64,000 nt of DNA, taken from Nisaea sp. (GTDB taxonomy: Bacteria > Pseudomonadota > Alphaproteobacteria > Thalassobaculales > Thalassobaculaceae). Shown one piece after another: positions 24,067 to 32,824 of the stretch (position 1 is the first letter of the stretch; each line of letters starts with the position of its first letter). The stretch lies in the NCBI RefSeq assembly GCF_034670185.1, contig NZ_JAXMNY010000007.1:53397-117396 (forward strand). Reading direction: 5' to 3'. The notes beneath the pieces are model-generated. The model saw only the letters and a list, made by a program, of their open reading frames with translations, made no database searches and was not told the DNA's origin. The translations under genes were made by a program, and so were the position numbers.

Positions 24067-24121
24067 GGGGAATGTCCTGCATTGGAAAACTTGGAACTCC
24101 CGGACCCGAGGTCCGGAACAT

Positions 24122-24151
24122 GGCCGGGACCGCACAGTGGCGATCCCGGCC
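24122..24151 (-). other. Stem-loop between phnD and phnE
   Basis: GGCCGGGA (24122-24129) pairs with TCCCGGCC (24144-24151). It follows the phnD stop and lacks a T-run, so partial termination or RNA protection is likely. Confidence 0.45.
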
Positions 24152-24176
24152 CGTGTTCAGTCAGCAAGGCAGTGCC

Positions 24177-25094
24177 TTACTTCATCTTCCGCTTGCGCGC
24201 TTCGATGATGACTTCGTAGGTCTCGTGGGAAACCGGGGCCATGCCCTTGATTTCACCGGCCATGAAGCTGTAGGCGCATTCCGGATCGAGGGAAGCGAGA
24301 CCGGCGATCAGGCCCGTCACCTTCACTTTAACGTCAGACGGCAGGTCCTTGCGGAGCACGACCGGACCTTCCGGAATGACCTTGGACTTCCAGATCTGAA
24401 CGAGCTGGGTCATGTCGACGAGACCGGCATCGGCAGCTTTGCGCAGGGCGCCGCTGTTGTAGCCTTCTTCCCAGGCACCCAGGCCGTCGGCCCAGGTCAC
24501 GCCGGCGTCGATGTCACCGTTGGCAACCGCGACGATGGTCTGCTCGTGACCGCCAGTGAAGACGACCTCACCGAAATACTTGCCGCTTTCCATCGGGAAA
24601 CCGGCAGCCGGGATTTCGATGGACGGGATCAGATAGCCGGAAGTCGAGTTCGGATCGCCAAAACCGAACTTCTTGCCCTTCATGTCGTCGAGGGACTTGA
24701 TGTTGCCGTCGACGCGGGCAAAGCCGATTGAGTGATAGCCCATGGAACCGTCGGCATTGATCTTCACCAGGACCGGCTCAACAGCTTCCGGGTCCGTGAT
24801 GTATGTCTTGGCATAACCGGAAGCACCGAGCCAGGCCATGTCGAGGTTACGGCCGATCAGGCCTTCGATGACGCCGTTATAGTCGGCCGGCGCGAAGATC
24901 TTCGTCGGCACGCCGAGCAGCGCTTCGACCTTGCTCCGGACGCACTCGTTGGAGCGCATACGGTCGGACTGGTTCTCACCGCCGAGCACGCCGATGCGGA
25001 ATTCGGAGATCTTGTCTTCAGCATGGACAGAAACGGCGCCAAACGCTGTCATGGCGACAGCTGCGGCCACCGCGAAATTGCGAACGAAATTCAT
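24177..25094 (-). CDS. phnD: PhnD-type phosphonate/phosphate-binding protein
   Basis: 305 residues with a signal peptide (MNFVRNFAVAAAVAMTAFGAVSVHA). Family features include FRIGVLGGENQSDRMRSNECVRSKVEALLGVPTKIF, the domain-crossing strand and FGFGDPNSTSGYLIPS, whose Ser/Thr cluster binds the phosphonate or phosphate oxygens, and GGHEQTIVAVANGDIDAG. It captures the ligand in the periplasm for the PhnE pair. It lies between phnC and the permeases. Its paralogue at 26211-27131 lies just upstream of phnC. Confidence 0.9.
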   Translation of the reverse strand: MNFVRNFAVAAAVAMTAFGAVSVHAEDKISEFRIGVLGGENQSDRMRSNECVRSKVEALLGVPTKIFAPADYNGVIEGLIGRNLDMAWLGASGYAKTYITDPEAVEPVLVKINADGSMGYHSIGFARVDGNIKSLDDMKGKKFGFGDPNSTSGYLIPSIEIPAAGFPMESGKYFGEVVFTGGHEQTIVAVANGDIDAGVTWADGLGAWEEGYNSGALRKAADAGLVDMTQLVQIWKSKVIPEGPVVLRKDLPSDVKVKVTGLIAGLASLDPECAYSFMAGEIKGMAPVSHETYEVIIEARKRKMK

Positions 25095-25150
25095 CCCTAA
25101 CTACTCCCTAGGTTGGAATTGCTGCCACGGAACATCGGCGGTAGCCGCAT

Positions 25151-26008
25151 TCAGGCCGTAGCTGCATTCGCCTCAGCGACCGTGGCCCCATGGCCCGGTA
25201 CTGAGGGATCGGATTTGGCCCGCGCGGAGGCGCCGGCCGAAATGCTTGTGGAGGTGACCGCCTCGTTCAGGGCCGCGTCGGCGCCGTAAATCTCGCGCGC
25301 CGCTTCCGGGGTCAGCTCGTCGGCCGTGCCGTCGAAAACCACTTTGCCCTGACTCATGCCGATGACCCGGTCGCAATAGCTGCGCGCGGTATCGAGCGTG
25401 TGCAGGTTGCACATCACGGTGATGCCGTCGCGATCGTGGATTTCCCGGAGCGAGCCCATGACCACCTCGGCGCTCAACGGGTCTAGGGAAGCGATCGGCT
25501 CATCGGCAAGAATGATCTTCGGCGCCTGCATCAGACCGCGGGCGATGGCCACGCGCTGCTGCTGTCCGCCAGACATGGTCTCCACCCGCTGCAAGGCCCG
25601 CTCGGCCAGGCCGAGACGGTCGAGTGCGGCCAGCGCATCGTCGATGTCCTGCTGGGAGAAGATCTTGAACATGGAGCGCAGCGTGCCCTGCTGGTTCAGC
25701 CGGCCGAGCATCACGTTGGTGACGACATCGAGGCGCGGAACCAGGTTGAACTGCTGGAAGATCATCGCGCAGTCTTTCTGCCAACGCCGCTTGGCGTTGC
25801 CTTTCAGGCTGAGCACGTCGGTGCCTTCAACGAGGATCTGCCCGGACGTGGCCGAGGTCAGTCGGTTGAACAGCCGCAGGAAGGTCGATTTCCCGGCGCC
25901 GGAGCGGCCGATGACGCCGATCATCTGCGGTTTGTCGACAGCGAAAGTCACGGAATCGACCGCGACCATGTTGCCGAAAGCCTTAGTAACGTTTTTGAAT
26001 TCGATCAT
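25151..26008 (-). CDS. phnC: PhnC-type ABC ATPase
   Basis: 285 residues. Walker A GRSGAGKST (34-42), Q-loop in MIFQQFNLVPRLDVVTNVMLG, signature MSGGQQQRVAIARGL, Walker B IILADEPIASLD and the switch His in VMCNLHTLDTA are all present, as in phosphonate-importer ATPases. An extended Ala/Ser-rich tail of about 35 residues follows the normal end. It powers the PhnE permeases and heads the phnCDEE operon; the 202-bp gap to the upstream phnD paralogue shows no clear promoter or Pho box. Confidence 0.92.
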   Translation of the reverse strand: MIEFKNVTKAFGNMVAVDSVTFAVDKPQMIGVIGRSGAGKSTFLRLFNRLTSATSGQILVEGTDVLSLKGNAKRRWQKDCAMIFQQFNLVPRLDVVTNVMLGRLNQQGTLRSMFKIFSQQDIDDALAALDRLGLAERALQRVETMSGGQQQRVAIARGLMQAPKIILADEPIASLDPLSAEVVMGSLREIHDRDGITVMCNLHTLDTARSYCDRVIGMSQGKVVFDGTADELTPEAAREIYGADAALNEAVTSTSISAGASARAKSDPSVPGHGATVAEANAATA

Positions 26009-26210
26009 GCCCTACCTCTGAGTCTCGCGCCGTGCGGGGCTGCGAACAGCCCGTCGGGACCGGCCACAAGGGTGACCGGCAGTTCGGACGACACGGTTTG
26101 AACGGGTCACACCGCGCGAGATCCGACTGCAGCGTTGGTATCAATCGAGAGGGTCGTTCTCGTGACTCTTTTGCTTCAGTTTCATGAAGCCGTAGAGGGT
26201 GCCCAGCCGC

Positions 26211-27131
26211 TCAGTTGCTGGCGACGGACAAGGAAATGCGCTTGTGGTCGGCGACGATGAAAGTCTCGTAGTCGGCATGCGTGACCGGGAACACCCCCGT
26301 CACCGGCAGGCCAAAAGCCATTGCCAGACAATCGGGCGCCGTCTCGCCAAGGGCCGCGATCCGATTGGTCACGATCTTCTTGATGCTTTCGGGGAGCGCC
26401 TTGCGCAGAACCACCGGGCCATTCGGCATCAGCGGCGAGCGCCAGAATTCGATGAAATTCGTATGAGAGGAGGCCTGAAATCGCTGCAACGGGCCTGCAC
26501 CCGATACGGAATCGGCCCCGGAGTCGGACCGCCAAGTCAGCGCGGCATCCACCGCGCCACTCTCCAGCGCTGTGAGCGTGGCGTGATAGCCACCACCGAA
26601 CTGGACTGACTTCAGATCCCCCTCGGTATTCAGCCCGGCCCGTTCAAGAGCAACAGACGGGACGAAATAGCCCGGCATGGAGCGCCGGTCCGCGAATCCG
26701 ATGTTTTTGCCTTTCAGCCTATCGAGCGTGTCGATTTCCGCACCCGGACGGGAAAGTGCGACAGCGCGGTATCCCATGGCCCCGCCACGGCCGAGCGTGG
26801 CCAGCACCGGCTGCACCGCCCCCGGGTGCGCCCGCCAGAGCGCGCTGTAGGACCGGGTTGAGAGAGCAGCCATATCCACCGCACCGACGATCAGGGCCTG
26901 CCGCAGCTCGTCACCGGATGGCAGGGCCAGGATTTGTACAGGTGCCGACAGACCGTCCGCGAGATCGTGCGCGAGGCACTTCTGCGCCGCAAAATCATCT
27001 GAAACAGCCTTGCCGCCAAGGACGCCGATCCGGAGCGTGTCTGCCCCGGCTACCGGAGCTGAAAACAGAACCCCTGCAATTGCGGCAATGCCGGTCGCCG
27101 CCATCACTGCACGCGCAAATGCCTGTCGCAT
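26211..27131 (-). CDS. Second PhnD-like periplasmic binding protein
   Basis: 306 residues from the ATG at 27131, chosen because GGAG lies seven bases upstream; an ATG four codons earlier is possible. Signal peptide MRQAFARAVMAATGIAAIAGVLF...VAGA. It has the PhnD layout: LRIGVLGGKAVSDDFAAQKCL, IGFADRRSMPGYFVPSVAL in the ligand loop, and FGGGYHATLTALESGAVDAALTW. Compared with the phnD at 24177 the loop differs (DRRSMPGYF versus DPNSTSGYL), so the ligand may differ. It likely supplies a second substrate to the same PhnCEE transporter. Confidence 0.85.
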   Translation of the reverse strand: MRQAFARAVMAATGIAAIAGVLFSAPVAGADTLRIGVLGGKAVSDDFAAQKCLAHDLADGLSAPVQILALPSGDELRQALIVGAVDMAALSTRSYSALWRAHPGAVQPVLATLGRGGAMGYRAVALSRPGAEIDTLDRLKGKNIGFADRRSMPGYFVPSVALERAGLNTEGDLKSVQFGGGYHATLTALESGAVDAALTWRSDSGADSVSGAGPLQRFQASSHTNFIEFWRSPLMPNGPVVLRKALPESIKKIVTNRIAALGETAPDCLAMAFGLPVTGVFPVTHADYETFIVADHKRISLSVASN

Positions 27132-27256
27132 CGTTCGCTCCATTGCCGTTCTGAAGCCGCCCGCATGCCCGCTCCGGGATACGGAATCCTCACTGCAAGT
27201 TGGAGCACTTTAGCCACGGAGCTTGACTGTTTGATGACGGTCCGGGAATCGCGGCG

Positions 27257-28162
27257 TCAGATCGCGTTCCAGTTTTCCGTAGCCGCGATTTCAGCCTCTA
27301 TGAAGCCGATGAAGGACCGGACCTTCCGAGACAGGTGGCGATTGGCGAGATAGAGCAGCGATACCGGCAGGCTGCGATCCTCGAACGGCTCCAGCAGCGC
27401 CTCAAGACGCCCGCTGCGCAGATCCTCCGCGACGACGAAACTCGGCACGATTCCGATACCCTCGCCCGACAGCAGCAGCCTTCTGACGGCGGAGGCACTG
27501 TTCACCCGGACCCGTGGCCGGATCGTCACCGTCAGGCTTTCTCCGCCATCGCGAAACGACCACTGCCCGGGCGTCCGGCGGTTGGTATCGAAAACGCATC
27601 TGTGAGCCTGCAACTCGTTTGGATGCATGGGGCGGCCTGCCTCGTCCAGATAGGATGGCGCCGCGCAGGTGATCAGCCGGGTCTCTCCGAGCCGTTTTGC
27701 GATCAGGGTCGAATCCTGCAGCACACCGATGCGCACCGAAAGGTCGACGCCCTCGTCGATCAGGGACAGGTGCTGGTCGCTCAGCCGGAGGTCGATCGTC
27801 ACGCCGGGATTGGCCGCCAGATATTTCTCGACCACTGCCATCAGATACATCTCGCCGAAAAGCACCGGCGCGGTGACGACAAGATTACCGCTCGGCGCGG
27901 CGCCCTCGTCCCTCATAACCGAGCGTAATTCGTCGAAATCCTCGATCAGCCGGATACACCGGGGCAGATAGGCCTGCCCGCTTTCCGTCAGAGTGACAAC
28001 CCGCGTGGTCCGATGCAAAAGCAGAACGCCGAGCGCATCCTCCAGCGCCCGGATGTTCTTGCTGACATTCTGCGCGCTGGTTCCAAGGCGTCCGGCGGCC
28101 TTCGAGAAGGACGTCGTGGCGGCCACGGCCGAAAACATCCGCATTTGCTCTATTGAATCCAT
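27257..28162 (-). CDS. LysR-family transcriptional regulator
   Basis: 301 residues from the ATG at 28162 (MDSIEQMRMFSAVAATTSF); the 10-codon upstream extension would run through a dyad in the control region. The N-terminal helix-turn-helix (FSKAAGRLGTSAQNVSKNIRALEDALGVLLLHRTTRVVTLT) and C-terminal effector domain match the family; the sub-type resembles those next to DoxX and redox genes. It is divergent from the DoxX/dioxygenase pair and probably controls it. Confidence 0.88.
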   Translation of the reverse strand: MDSIEQMRMFSAVAATTSFSKAAGRLGTSAQNVSKNIRALEDALGVLLLHRTTRVVTLTESGQAYLPRCIRLIEDFDELRSVMRDEGAAPSGNLVVTAPVLFGEMYLMAVVEKYLAANPGVTIDLRLSDQHLSLIDEGVDLSVRIGVLQDSTLIAKRLGETRLITCAAPSYLDEAGRPMHPNELQAHRCVFDTNRRTPGQWSFRDGGESLTVTIRPRVRVNSASAVRRLLLSGEGIGIVPSFVVAEDLRSGRLEALLEPFEDRSLPVSLLYLANRHLSRKVRSFIGFIEAEIAATENWNAI

Positions 28163-28192
28163 ATTCGCAACATATCGTTTATATTCATTCAA
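28153..28192. promoter_or_regulatory. Dyad between lysR and doxX
   Basis: TTGAATCCATAT (28153-28164) and ATATTCATTCAA (28181-28192) form an inverted repeat, ten of twelve positions matching, with 16 bases between. It overlaps the LysR start codon, as self-repressing LysR sites often do. Confidence 0.45.
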
Positions 28193-28288
28193 TCAACAGA
28201 GAGCTTATGGCGACAATAGATCGCAATTAACTATGTCGGACAGGCGGCGCGGTGTGCCGCCCTTTCCTCGAAACGAAAGGACGATCCG

Positions 28289-28726
28289 ATGACCAACCAG
28301 AACACCGCGCCTTATGCCGCGCTTATCCTACGCGTATCCCTCGGCGTGCTCTTCCTCGCCCATGGCGCTCTCAAGATCTTTGTCTTCACCCCGGCCGGCA
28401 CTGTCGGCTTTTTCGACAGCATCGGCCTGCCGGCCATCTTCGCCTACCTGACCATCCTCGCTGAAGTCGGAGGCGGTATCGCGCTGATCGCCGGTTTCGC
28501 CACCCGGCTGGTCTCCATCGCCACCCTGCCGATCCTGCTCGGTGCCGTCTTCATGGTGCATGGCGCAAACGGCTGGCTCTACACGAATCCGAACGGCGGC
28601 TGGGAATTCCCGGCATTCTGGGCGGCAACTCTCGTGGTTCAGGCTCTGCTCGGTGACGGTGCCTATGCAGTGCGGACGCCGAAAATCCTGACCCTGACGC
28701 CCGACAGTTTCGCCCGGCAGAGCTAG
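28289..28726 (+). CDS. DoxX-family membrane protein
   Basis: 145 residues with four predicted membrane helices; the N-terminus has the usual ALILRVSLGVLFLAHGALKIFVF and later GGIALIAGFATRLVS. A good AAAGGA ribosome site precedes the ATG. DoxX proteins are linked to quinone-dependent or oxidative-stress membrane complexes, but the role is often unproven. It precedes the DODA-type dioxygenase by 4 bp and is divergent from the LysR gene. Confidence 0.88.
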   Translation: MTNQNTAPYAALILRVSLGVLFLAHGALKIFVFTPAGTVGFFDSIGLPAIFAYLTILAEVGGGIALIAGFATRLVSIATLPILLGAVFMVHGANGWLYTNPNGGWEFPAFWAATLVVQALLGDGAYAVRTPKILTLTPDSFARQS

Positions 28727-28730
28727 ATCC

Positions 28731-29525
28731 ATGGCAAGCCTGCCCAGCCTCTTTCTGCCGCACGGCGCCCCCGACCTGCTGCTCAGCACCCACGTCTCGA
28801 AAGACTTTCTCGGGACGCTGGGCCGCCGGGTCGGGCGCCCGGCGGCGATCCTCATCGTCTCGGCGCACTGGGAAGCGGCACAGCCTACTCTGACCACAGC
28901 CGAAGCCCCGGAAACCGTTCATGACTTCTTCGGCTTCCCGGACGCGCTCTATCGCATTCGGTACCCGGCACGAACCGCTTCGGATCTGATTGACTGGGTA
29001 GATGACCTACTGACCGGTCAGGGAATAGAGTTGGAGAAGGATGCCAGCCGCGGTTTCGATCACGGCACCTGGGCTCCGCTCTCACTCGTCTATCCGGATG
29101 CCGATATCCCCGTTGTCCAGCTCTCACTGGTACGGGACGGCACAGCACGGCAGCATTTCGAGATCGGCCATACGCTTGCCCCGCTTCGCGAGCGGGACGT
29201 GTTGATCGTCGGCTCTGGTTCGGTCACCCACAATCTACGGGAGCTCGGTCCTGAGGGAACACCGCCGCCGGCCTGGGCCACTGCATTCGATGACTGGGTA
29301 CTCAAAGCGGCCGAAGCCGGAGAATGGGACAGTCTAATGCAGTTTCCGGAAGCACCGGAGACCGGCCGCCGGGCCCACCCGACGCCGGAACACTTCCTGC
29401 CGTTCTTCGTAGCGGCAGGTGCAGGAGCCGGAGAAGTCGGGCACAAGCTGCATGGCAGCTACAGCCACGGCTCCATCAGCATGTCCGCCTATGCATTCGG
29501 CGGCGGACTGCTATCCGCCGCCTAG
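28731..29525 (+). CDS. DODA-type extradiol ring-cleavage dioxygenase
   Basis: 264 residues of the LigB/YgiD family, which opens catechol-type rings using non-haem iron or zinc. Metal-ligand histidines are seen in FLPHGAPD (near residue 10), VSAHWEA (near 43) and GSVTHNLREL; HGSISMSAYAFGG near the end is also characteristic. The usual SHGSP motif reads PHGAP here. It is paired with DoxX under a LysR regulator, a frequent arrangement in Proteobacteria. A true aromatic substrate is not shown; YgiD-like enzymes act on 4,5-DOPA in vitro. Confidence 0.87.
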   Translation: MASLPSLFLPHGAPDLLLSTHVSKDFLGTLGRRVGRPAAILIVSAHWEAAQPTLTTAEAPETVHDFFGFPDALYRIRYPARTASDLIDWVDDLLTGQGIELEKDASRGFDHGTWAPLSLVYPDADIPVVQLSLVRDGTARQHFEIGHTLAPLRERDVLIVGSGSVTHNLRELGPEGTPPPAWATAFDDWVLKAAEAGEWDSLMQFPEAPETGRRAHPTPEHFLPFFVAAGAGAGEVGHKLHGSYSHGSISMSAYAFGGGLLSAA

Positions 29526-29536
29526 ACACATCAGAC

Positions 29537-30715
29537 CTACGCTCGCCCGGCAGCCCGCTTCAGGGCCTTGCGGGCGAGCGACCAGCGATGAACCTCGGAA
29601 GGGCCGTCATAGATCCGGAAGCCCCGCACTTCGCGGAAAATCCGTTCCACCGGCAGATGCGCGCTGGTGCCGGCACCACCGAGGATCTGCACCGCATTAT
29701 CGACGATGCGCCAGATCGCCTCGGAGCATTGCACCTTGGCCATGGAGCTTTCCTCCGCCGCATTATCACCCTGATCCAGCAGCCAGGCCGCCTGCATCAG
29801 GGACAGCCGGGCTGTGCGGATATCCATCTCGTTATCCGCCAGCATGAAGCCGACACCCTCATGTTTGCCGAGCTTCTGGCCGAACACTTCGCGCCGGTTC
29901 GCATAATCCAGTGCCGTGTCGTGCGCCCGGCGGGCGGAGCCGAGCCAGCGCATGCAATGGGTCAGACGGGCCGGGGCGAGCCGGACCTGGGCTTGCCGGA
30001 AGCCGCCGCCGGGCTCACCCAGCACGTCTTCCTGATCGACCCGGAGATCCTCGAACCGCATCTCCCAGTGCCCGCCCGCAAAGGAGCTGTCGAGCGTGTC
30101 CATCTGCGTTTCCAGATGGATACCCGCCCGGTCGCTCGGCACGATGAACATCGTCGCCCCACCGTCCGCCGGGCCACCCTCGATCTTCGCCATGATGATG
30201 ACGAAATCCGCGCCCTCGGCACCGGTGATGAACCATTTCCGACCATTGATGACATAGCCGTTTCCATCCACCTTTGCCGTGGTCGCCAGCAGAGAGGGGT
30301 CGGCACCTGCGCCGTCCGGCTCGGTCATCGCGAAACAGGAGCGCGCGCCCTTGGCAAGCGGTGCCAGGAACTGTTCCCGCTGTGACGGGCTGGCGGCAAC
30401 CTCAAGCAGATGGGTGTTGCCTTCGTCCGGAGCGCCGCAATGCAAAGCGGTCGGTCCAAGCAGGGAATAGCCGGCTTCCTCGAAGACAAAGGCACGCTCC
30501 AGATGCCCGAGGCCGAGGCCACCGAATTCCTTCGGCGCATGAGGGGCGAACAGCCCGGCGGCCTTGCCGAGATCCGTCAGCTCTTTGCGCAATTCCTCCG
30601 TCGGCCCGTGCGCGGTCCAGCGCGGATCGCTCTCGAACGGGATCACCTTCTCTGCGATAAAACTGCGCGTCTTTTCCGCCAGATCTGCGATGTGCGGCGG
30701 TGTCGAAAATTCCAT
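29537..30715 (-). CDS. Acyl-CoA dehydrogenase
   Basis: 392 residues from the ATG at 30715 (MEFSTPPHIADLAEK), following a GGAG-containing leader; a longer frame starts outside. Family hallmarks: CFAMTEPDGAGADPSLLATTA, GRKWFITGAEGADF, and the C-terminal QILGGAGTSAHLPVERIFREVRGFRIYDGPSEVHRWSLA. FAD-dependent oxidation of an acyl-CoA is expected; the substrate is unknown. It stands downstream of the TRAP/FAD/TPP gene run on the same strand, separated by a terminator, so it may be an independent unit. Confidence 0.9.
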   Translation of the reverse strand: MEFSTPPHIADLAEKTRSFIAEKVIPFESDPRWTAHGPTEELRKELTDLGKAAGLFAPHAPKEFGGLGLGHLERAFVFEEAGYSLLGPTALHCGAPDEGNTHLLEVAASPSQREQFLAPLAKGARSCFAMTEPDGAGADPSLLATTAKVDGNGYVINGRKWFITGAEGADFVIIMAKIEGGPADGGATMFIVPSDRAGIHLETQMDTLDSSFAGGHWEMRFEDLRVDQEDVLGEPGGGFRQAQVRLAPARLTHCMRWLGSARRAHDTALDYANRREVFGQKLGKHEGVGFMLADNEMDIRTARLSLMQAAWLLDQGDNAAEESSMAKVQCSEAIWRIVDNAVQILGGAGTSAHLPVERIFREVRGFRIYDGPSEVHRWSLARKALKRAAGRA

Positions 30716-30812
30716 GTTTACTCCCTCCCCTGCCCGCGCGCTTCCGGCCCGGACCTCTCTGGGACCAGAGAATACCCGCTCCACCGTCCCCGTCCAGCAG
30801 GAGGAACGGCAA

Positions 30813-30842
30813 CAAAAAAGGCGGCCCGAAGACCGCCCTTTT
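30813..30842 (-). terminator. Rho-independent terminator of the TRAP operon
   Basis: On the minus strand GGGCGG-tcttcgg-CCGCC forms a stem (arms at 30833-30838 and 30820-30824) directly followed by TTTTTT. It lies 23 bases after the dctM stop. Confidence 0.75.
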
Positions 30843-30864
30843 CAGGAAGTGCTAAGTCGGCCGG

Positions 30865-32175
30865 TCAGGAAGGACCTTGCCGCATGTTGTCCGGCAGCCA
30901 GGTTGCGATTTCGGGGAACCCGATCAGCACAAACACCATCAGCACCATGATCAGGAACATCGGAATGGCGCAGCGGGCGATGAAGCCCATCTCGTGCCGG
31001 GTCATGCCCTGCAGGACGAACAGGTTGAAGCCGATCGGCGGCGTGATCTGTGCCATCTCGACCACCACGACAATGAAGATGCCGAACCAGAGCAGGTCGA
31101 TGCCCGCCTGCCGGATCATTGGCTCCACAACCGCCATGGTCAGCACCACCGACGAGATACCGTCGAGGAAGCAGCCGAGCACGATGTAGAAGACCAGCAA
31201 TGCCATCAGCAGCTCGAAACGGCTGAGATTCATGTCGGCGATCAGGTTGGCCAGCCCGCGCGGCAGGCCCGTGAAGCCCATCGCCAGAGACAGGAAGGAT
31301 GCACCGGCAAGGATCAGGGCGATCATGGCTGAGGTCCGGGTCGCCCCCATCAGGCTTTCCAGGAACGTCTTCCAGCTGAGCGAACCCTGGCTCGCCGCCA
31401 GGATGAGCGAGCCGATGACACCGAAAGCCGCCGCCTCGGTCGCCGTGGCGAGCCCGAGATACATCGAGCCGATAACCACAGCAATCAGGCAGAGAACCGG
31501 AATCAGGAAGCGCGAGTTCTTCACCTTGGCGGCGAAGCTCATCTCCGGCTCGTCATCCGGATGATAGTTCTTCGAAACTTTCGAATAGATCGCCACATAA
31601 GCCATGAACATGGAGGCCAGCACCATGCCCGGGACGATGCCCGCGATGAACAGCTTGGTGATCGACTCGTTAATGGTCACGCCATAAACGATCAGGGTCA
31701 GCGAGGGCGGGATCATCAGGCCGAGCGTCGCCGCTCCGGCCAGCGTTCCGATCACCACCTTCTCCGGGTAGTTCCGCTTGCGCAGCTCCGGGATCGACAT
31801 CTTGCCGACCGTCGTCAGCGTCGCCGCCGAAGAGCCGGAAACTGCCGCGAAGACCGTGCAGCCGACAATATTTGTGTGGATCAGACCACCGGGCAGCTTC
31901 GCCAGCCACGGTGCCAGCCCCCGGAACATGTCCTCCGACAGGCGCGTGCGGTACAGCACCTCCCCCATCCAGATGAACAACGGCAAGGCGGCGAGCGTCC
32001 AGGACGAGGAGTGGGTCCAGACGGTGGTGACCATCACGTCGCCCACCGGACGTGTGGTGAACAGTTCCATGCCGACGAACGCGACGCCGAGCAGTGCCAG
32101 CCCGATCCATACGCCTGTGCCGAGAAGCAGGAACAGGACGAAGAGAAACAGGGCAATAATCGAGATATCTTCCAT
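30865..32175 (-). CDS. dctM: TRAP transporter large permease (DctM type)
   Basis: A 436-residue protein with about twelve membrane segments, opening MEDISIIALFLFVLFLLLGTGVWIGLALL and including GLMIPPSLTLIVYGV and PPIGFNLFVLQG, typical DctM landmarks. It imports an organic acid using the sodium gradient together with DctQ (5-bp gap upstream) and the binding protein DctP. The substrate is probably that of the neighbouring oxidase, enolase-superfamily and TPP enzymes. Confidence 0.93.
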   Translation of the reverse strand: MEDISIIALFLFVLFLLLGTGVWIGLALLGVAFVGMELFTTRPVGDVMVTTVWTHSSSWTLAALPLFIWMGEVLYRTRLSEDMFRGLAPWLAKLPGGLIHTNIVGCTVFAAVSGSSAATLTTVGKMSIPELRKRNYPEKVVIGTLAGAATLGLMIPPSLTLIVYGVTINESITKLFIAGIVPGMVLASMFMAYVAIYSKVSKNYHPDDEPEMSFAAKVKNSRFLIPVLCLIAVVIGSMYLGLATATEAAAFGVIGSLILAASQGSLSWKTFLESLMGATRTSAMIALILAGASFLSLAMGFTGLPRGLANLIADMNLSRFELLMALLVFYIVLGCFLDGISSVVLTMAVVEPMIRQAGIDLLWFGIFIVVVVEMAQITPPIGFNLFVLQGMTRHEMGFIARCAIPMFLIMVLMVFVLIGFPEIATWLPDNMRQGPS

Positions 32176-32180
32176 ATGCC

Positions 32181-32711
32181 CTACTCCGCGTGGGATTCGA
32201 CCGACTCATGCACAATCCGGTGCCGGCCGACAAAAACCATGTGAATGAGAAAATCGGTCAGCGAGATCGCCAGAATGACCGAACCGATGACCATCCCGGT
32301 CTGCGGCATCCAGAGCAGAGTGGCGTCCTGCCCCTGGCTGATATCCTTGAACTTCCACGACCAGTATACAAACTTCACCGCATACCAGACGAAGTACCAG
32401 GCAAGTGCGCTTCCGATGCCGAAACACCAGATTTCCAGAACACGCCGGACACCGGCCGGGACCACATTCAGCAGCATCGAAACACGGATATGCGCGCCGC
32501 GCTGCAGGGTGTGCGCAAAGGCGAAGAACGAGGCGGCGGCCATGCAATAGCCGACATATTCGGCTGCCCCCGGAAATACCTCACCGGTCCAGCGCGCCAC
32601 CATCTGCAGGACGATCAGACTCAAAATGGCGATCAGGAATAACGCGCCGACCGCGCCGGATATGAGATAAAGCCGGTCCAGCCCGGCCCTGAGTTTTGCC
32701 AGAAAAACCAT
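32181..32711 (-). CDS. dctQ: TRAP transporter small permease (DctQ type)
   Basis: 176 residues with four predicted helices, including GALFLIAILSLIVLQMVARW and the FAHTLQRGAHIRVSMLLNVVP segment that is typical of DctQ. It joins DctM to form the membrane part of the importer. It follows dctP after a 113-bp gap with a strong hairpin. Confidence 0.9.
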   Translation of the reverse strand: MVFLAKLRAGLDRLYLISGAVGALFLIAILSLIVLQMVARWTGEVFPGAAEYVGYCMAAASFFAFAHTLQRGAHIRVSMLLNVVPAGVRRVLEIWCFGIGSALAWYFVWYAVKFVYWSWKFKDISQGQDATLLWMPQTGMVIGSVILAISLTDFLIHMVFVGRHRIVHESVESHAE

Positions 32712-32781
32712 GAGGTCTCCTCGGGAGGTAAGCCAGCTCCGGAACAGGTATCCGTGGGCCGGAGCGTCGGATCGACATTAA

Positions 32782-32810
32782 ACCGGGGGCGAAATTGCGC
32801 CGCCCCCGGT
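32782..32810 (-). other. Hairpin between dctP and dctQ
   Basis: ACCGGGGGCG (32782-32791) pairs perfectly with CGCCCCCGGT (32801-32810), nine-base loop, just after the dctP stop. No T-run; it probably raises the level of the binding-protein message relative to the permeases. Confidence 0.55.
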
Positions 32811-32824
32811 CCAAAGATGAGGAG

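Noticed and set aside
26173..26188. Possible Pho box upstream of phnC
   Set aside because: CTTCA-gtttca-TGAAG is a small dyad but matches the CTGTCAT direct-repeat pattern poorly.
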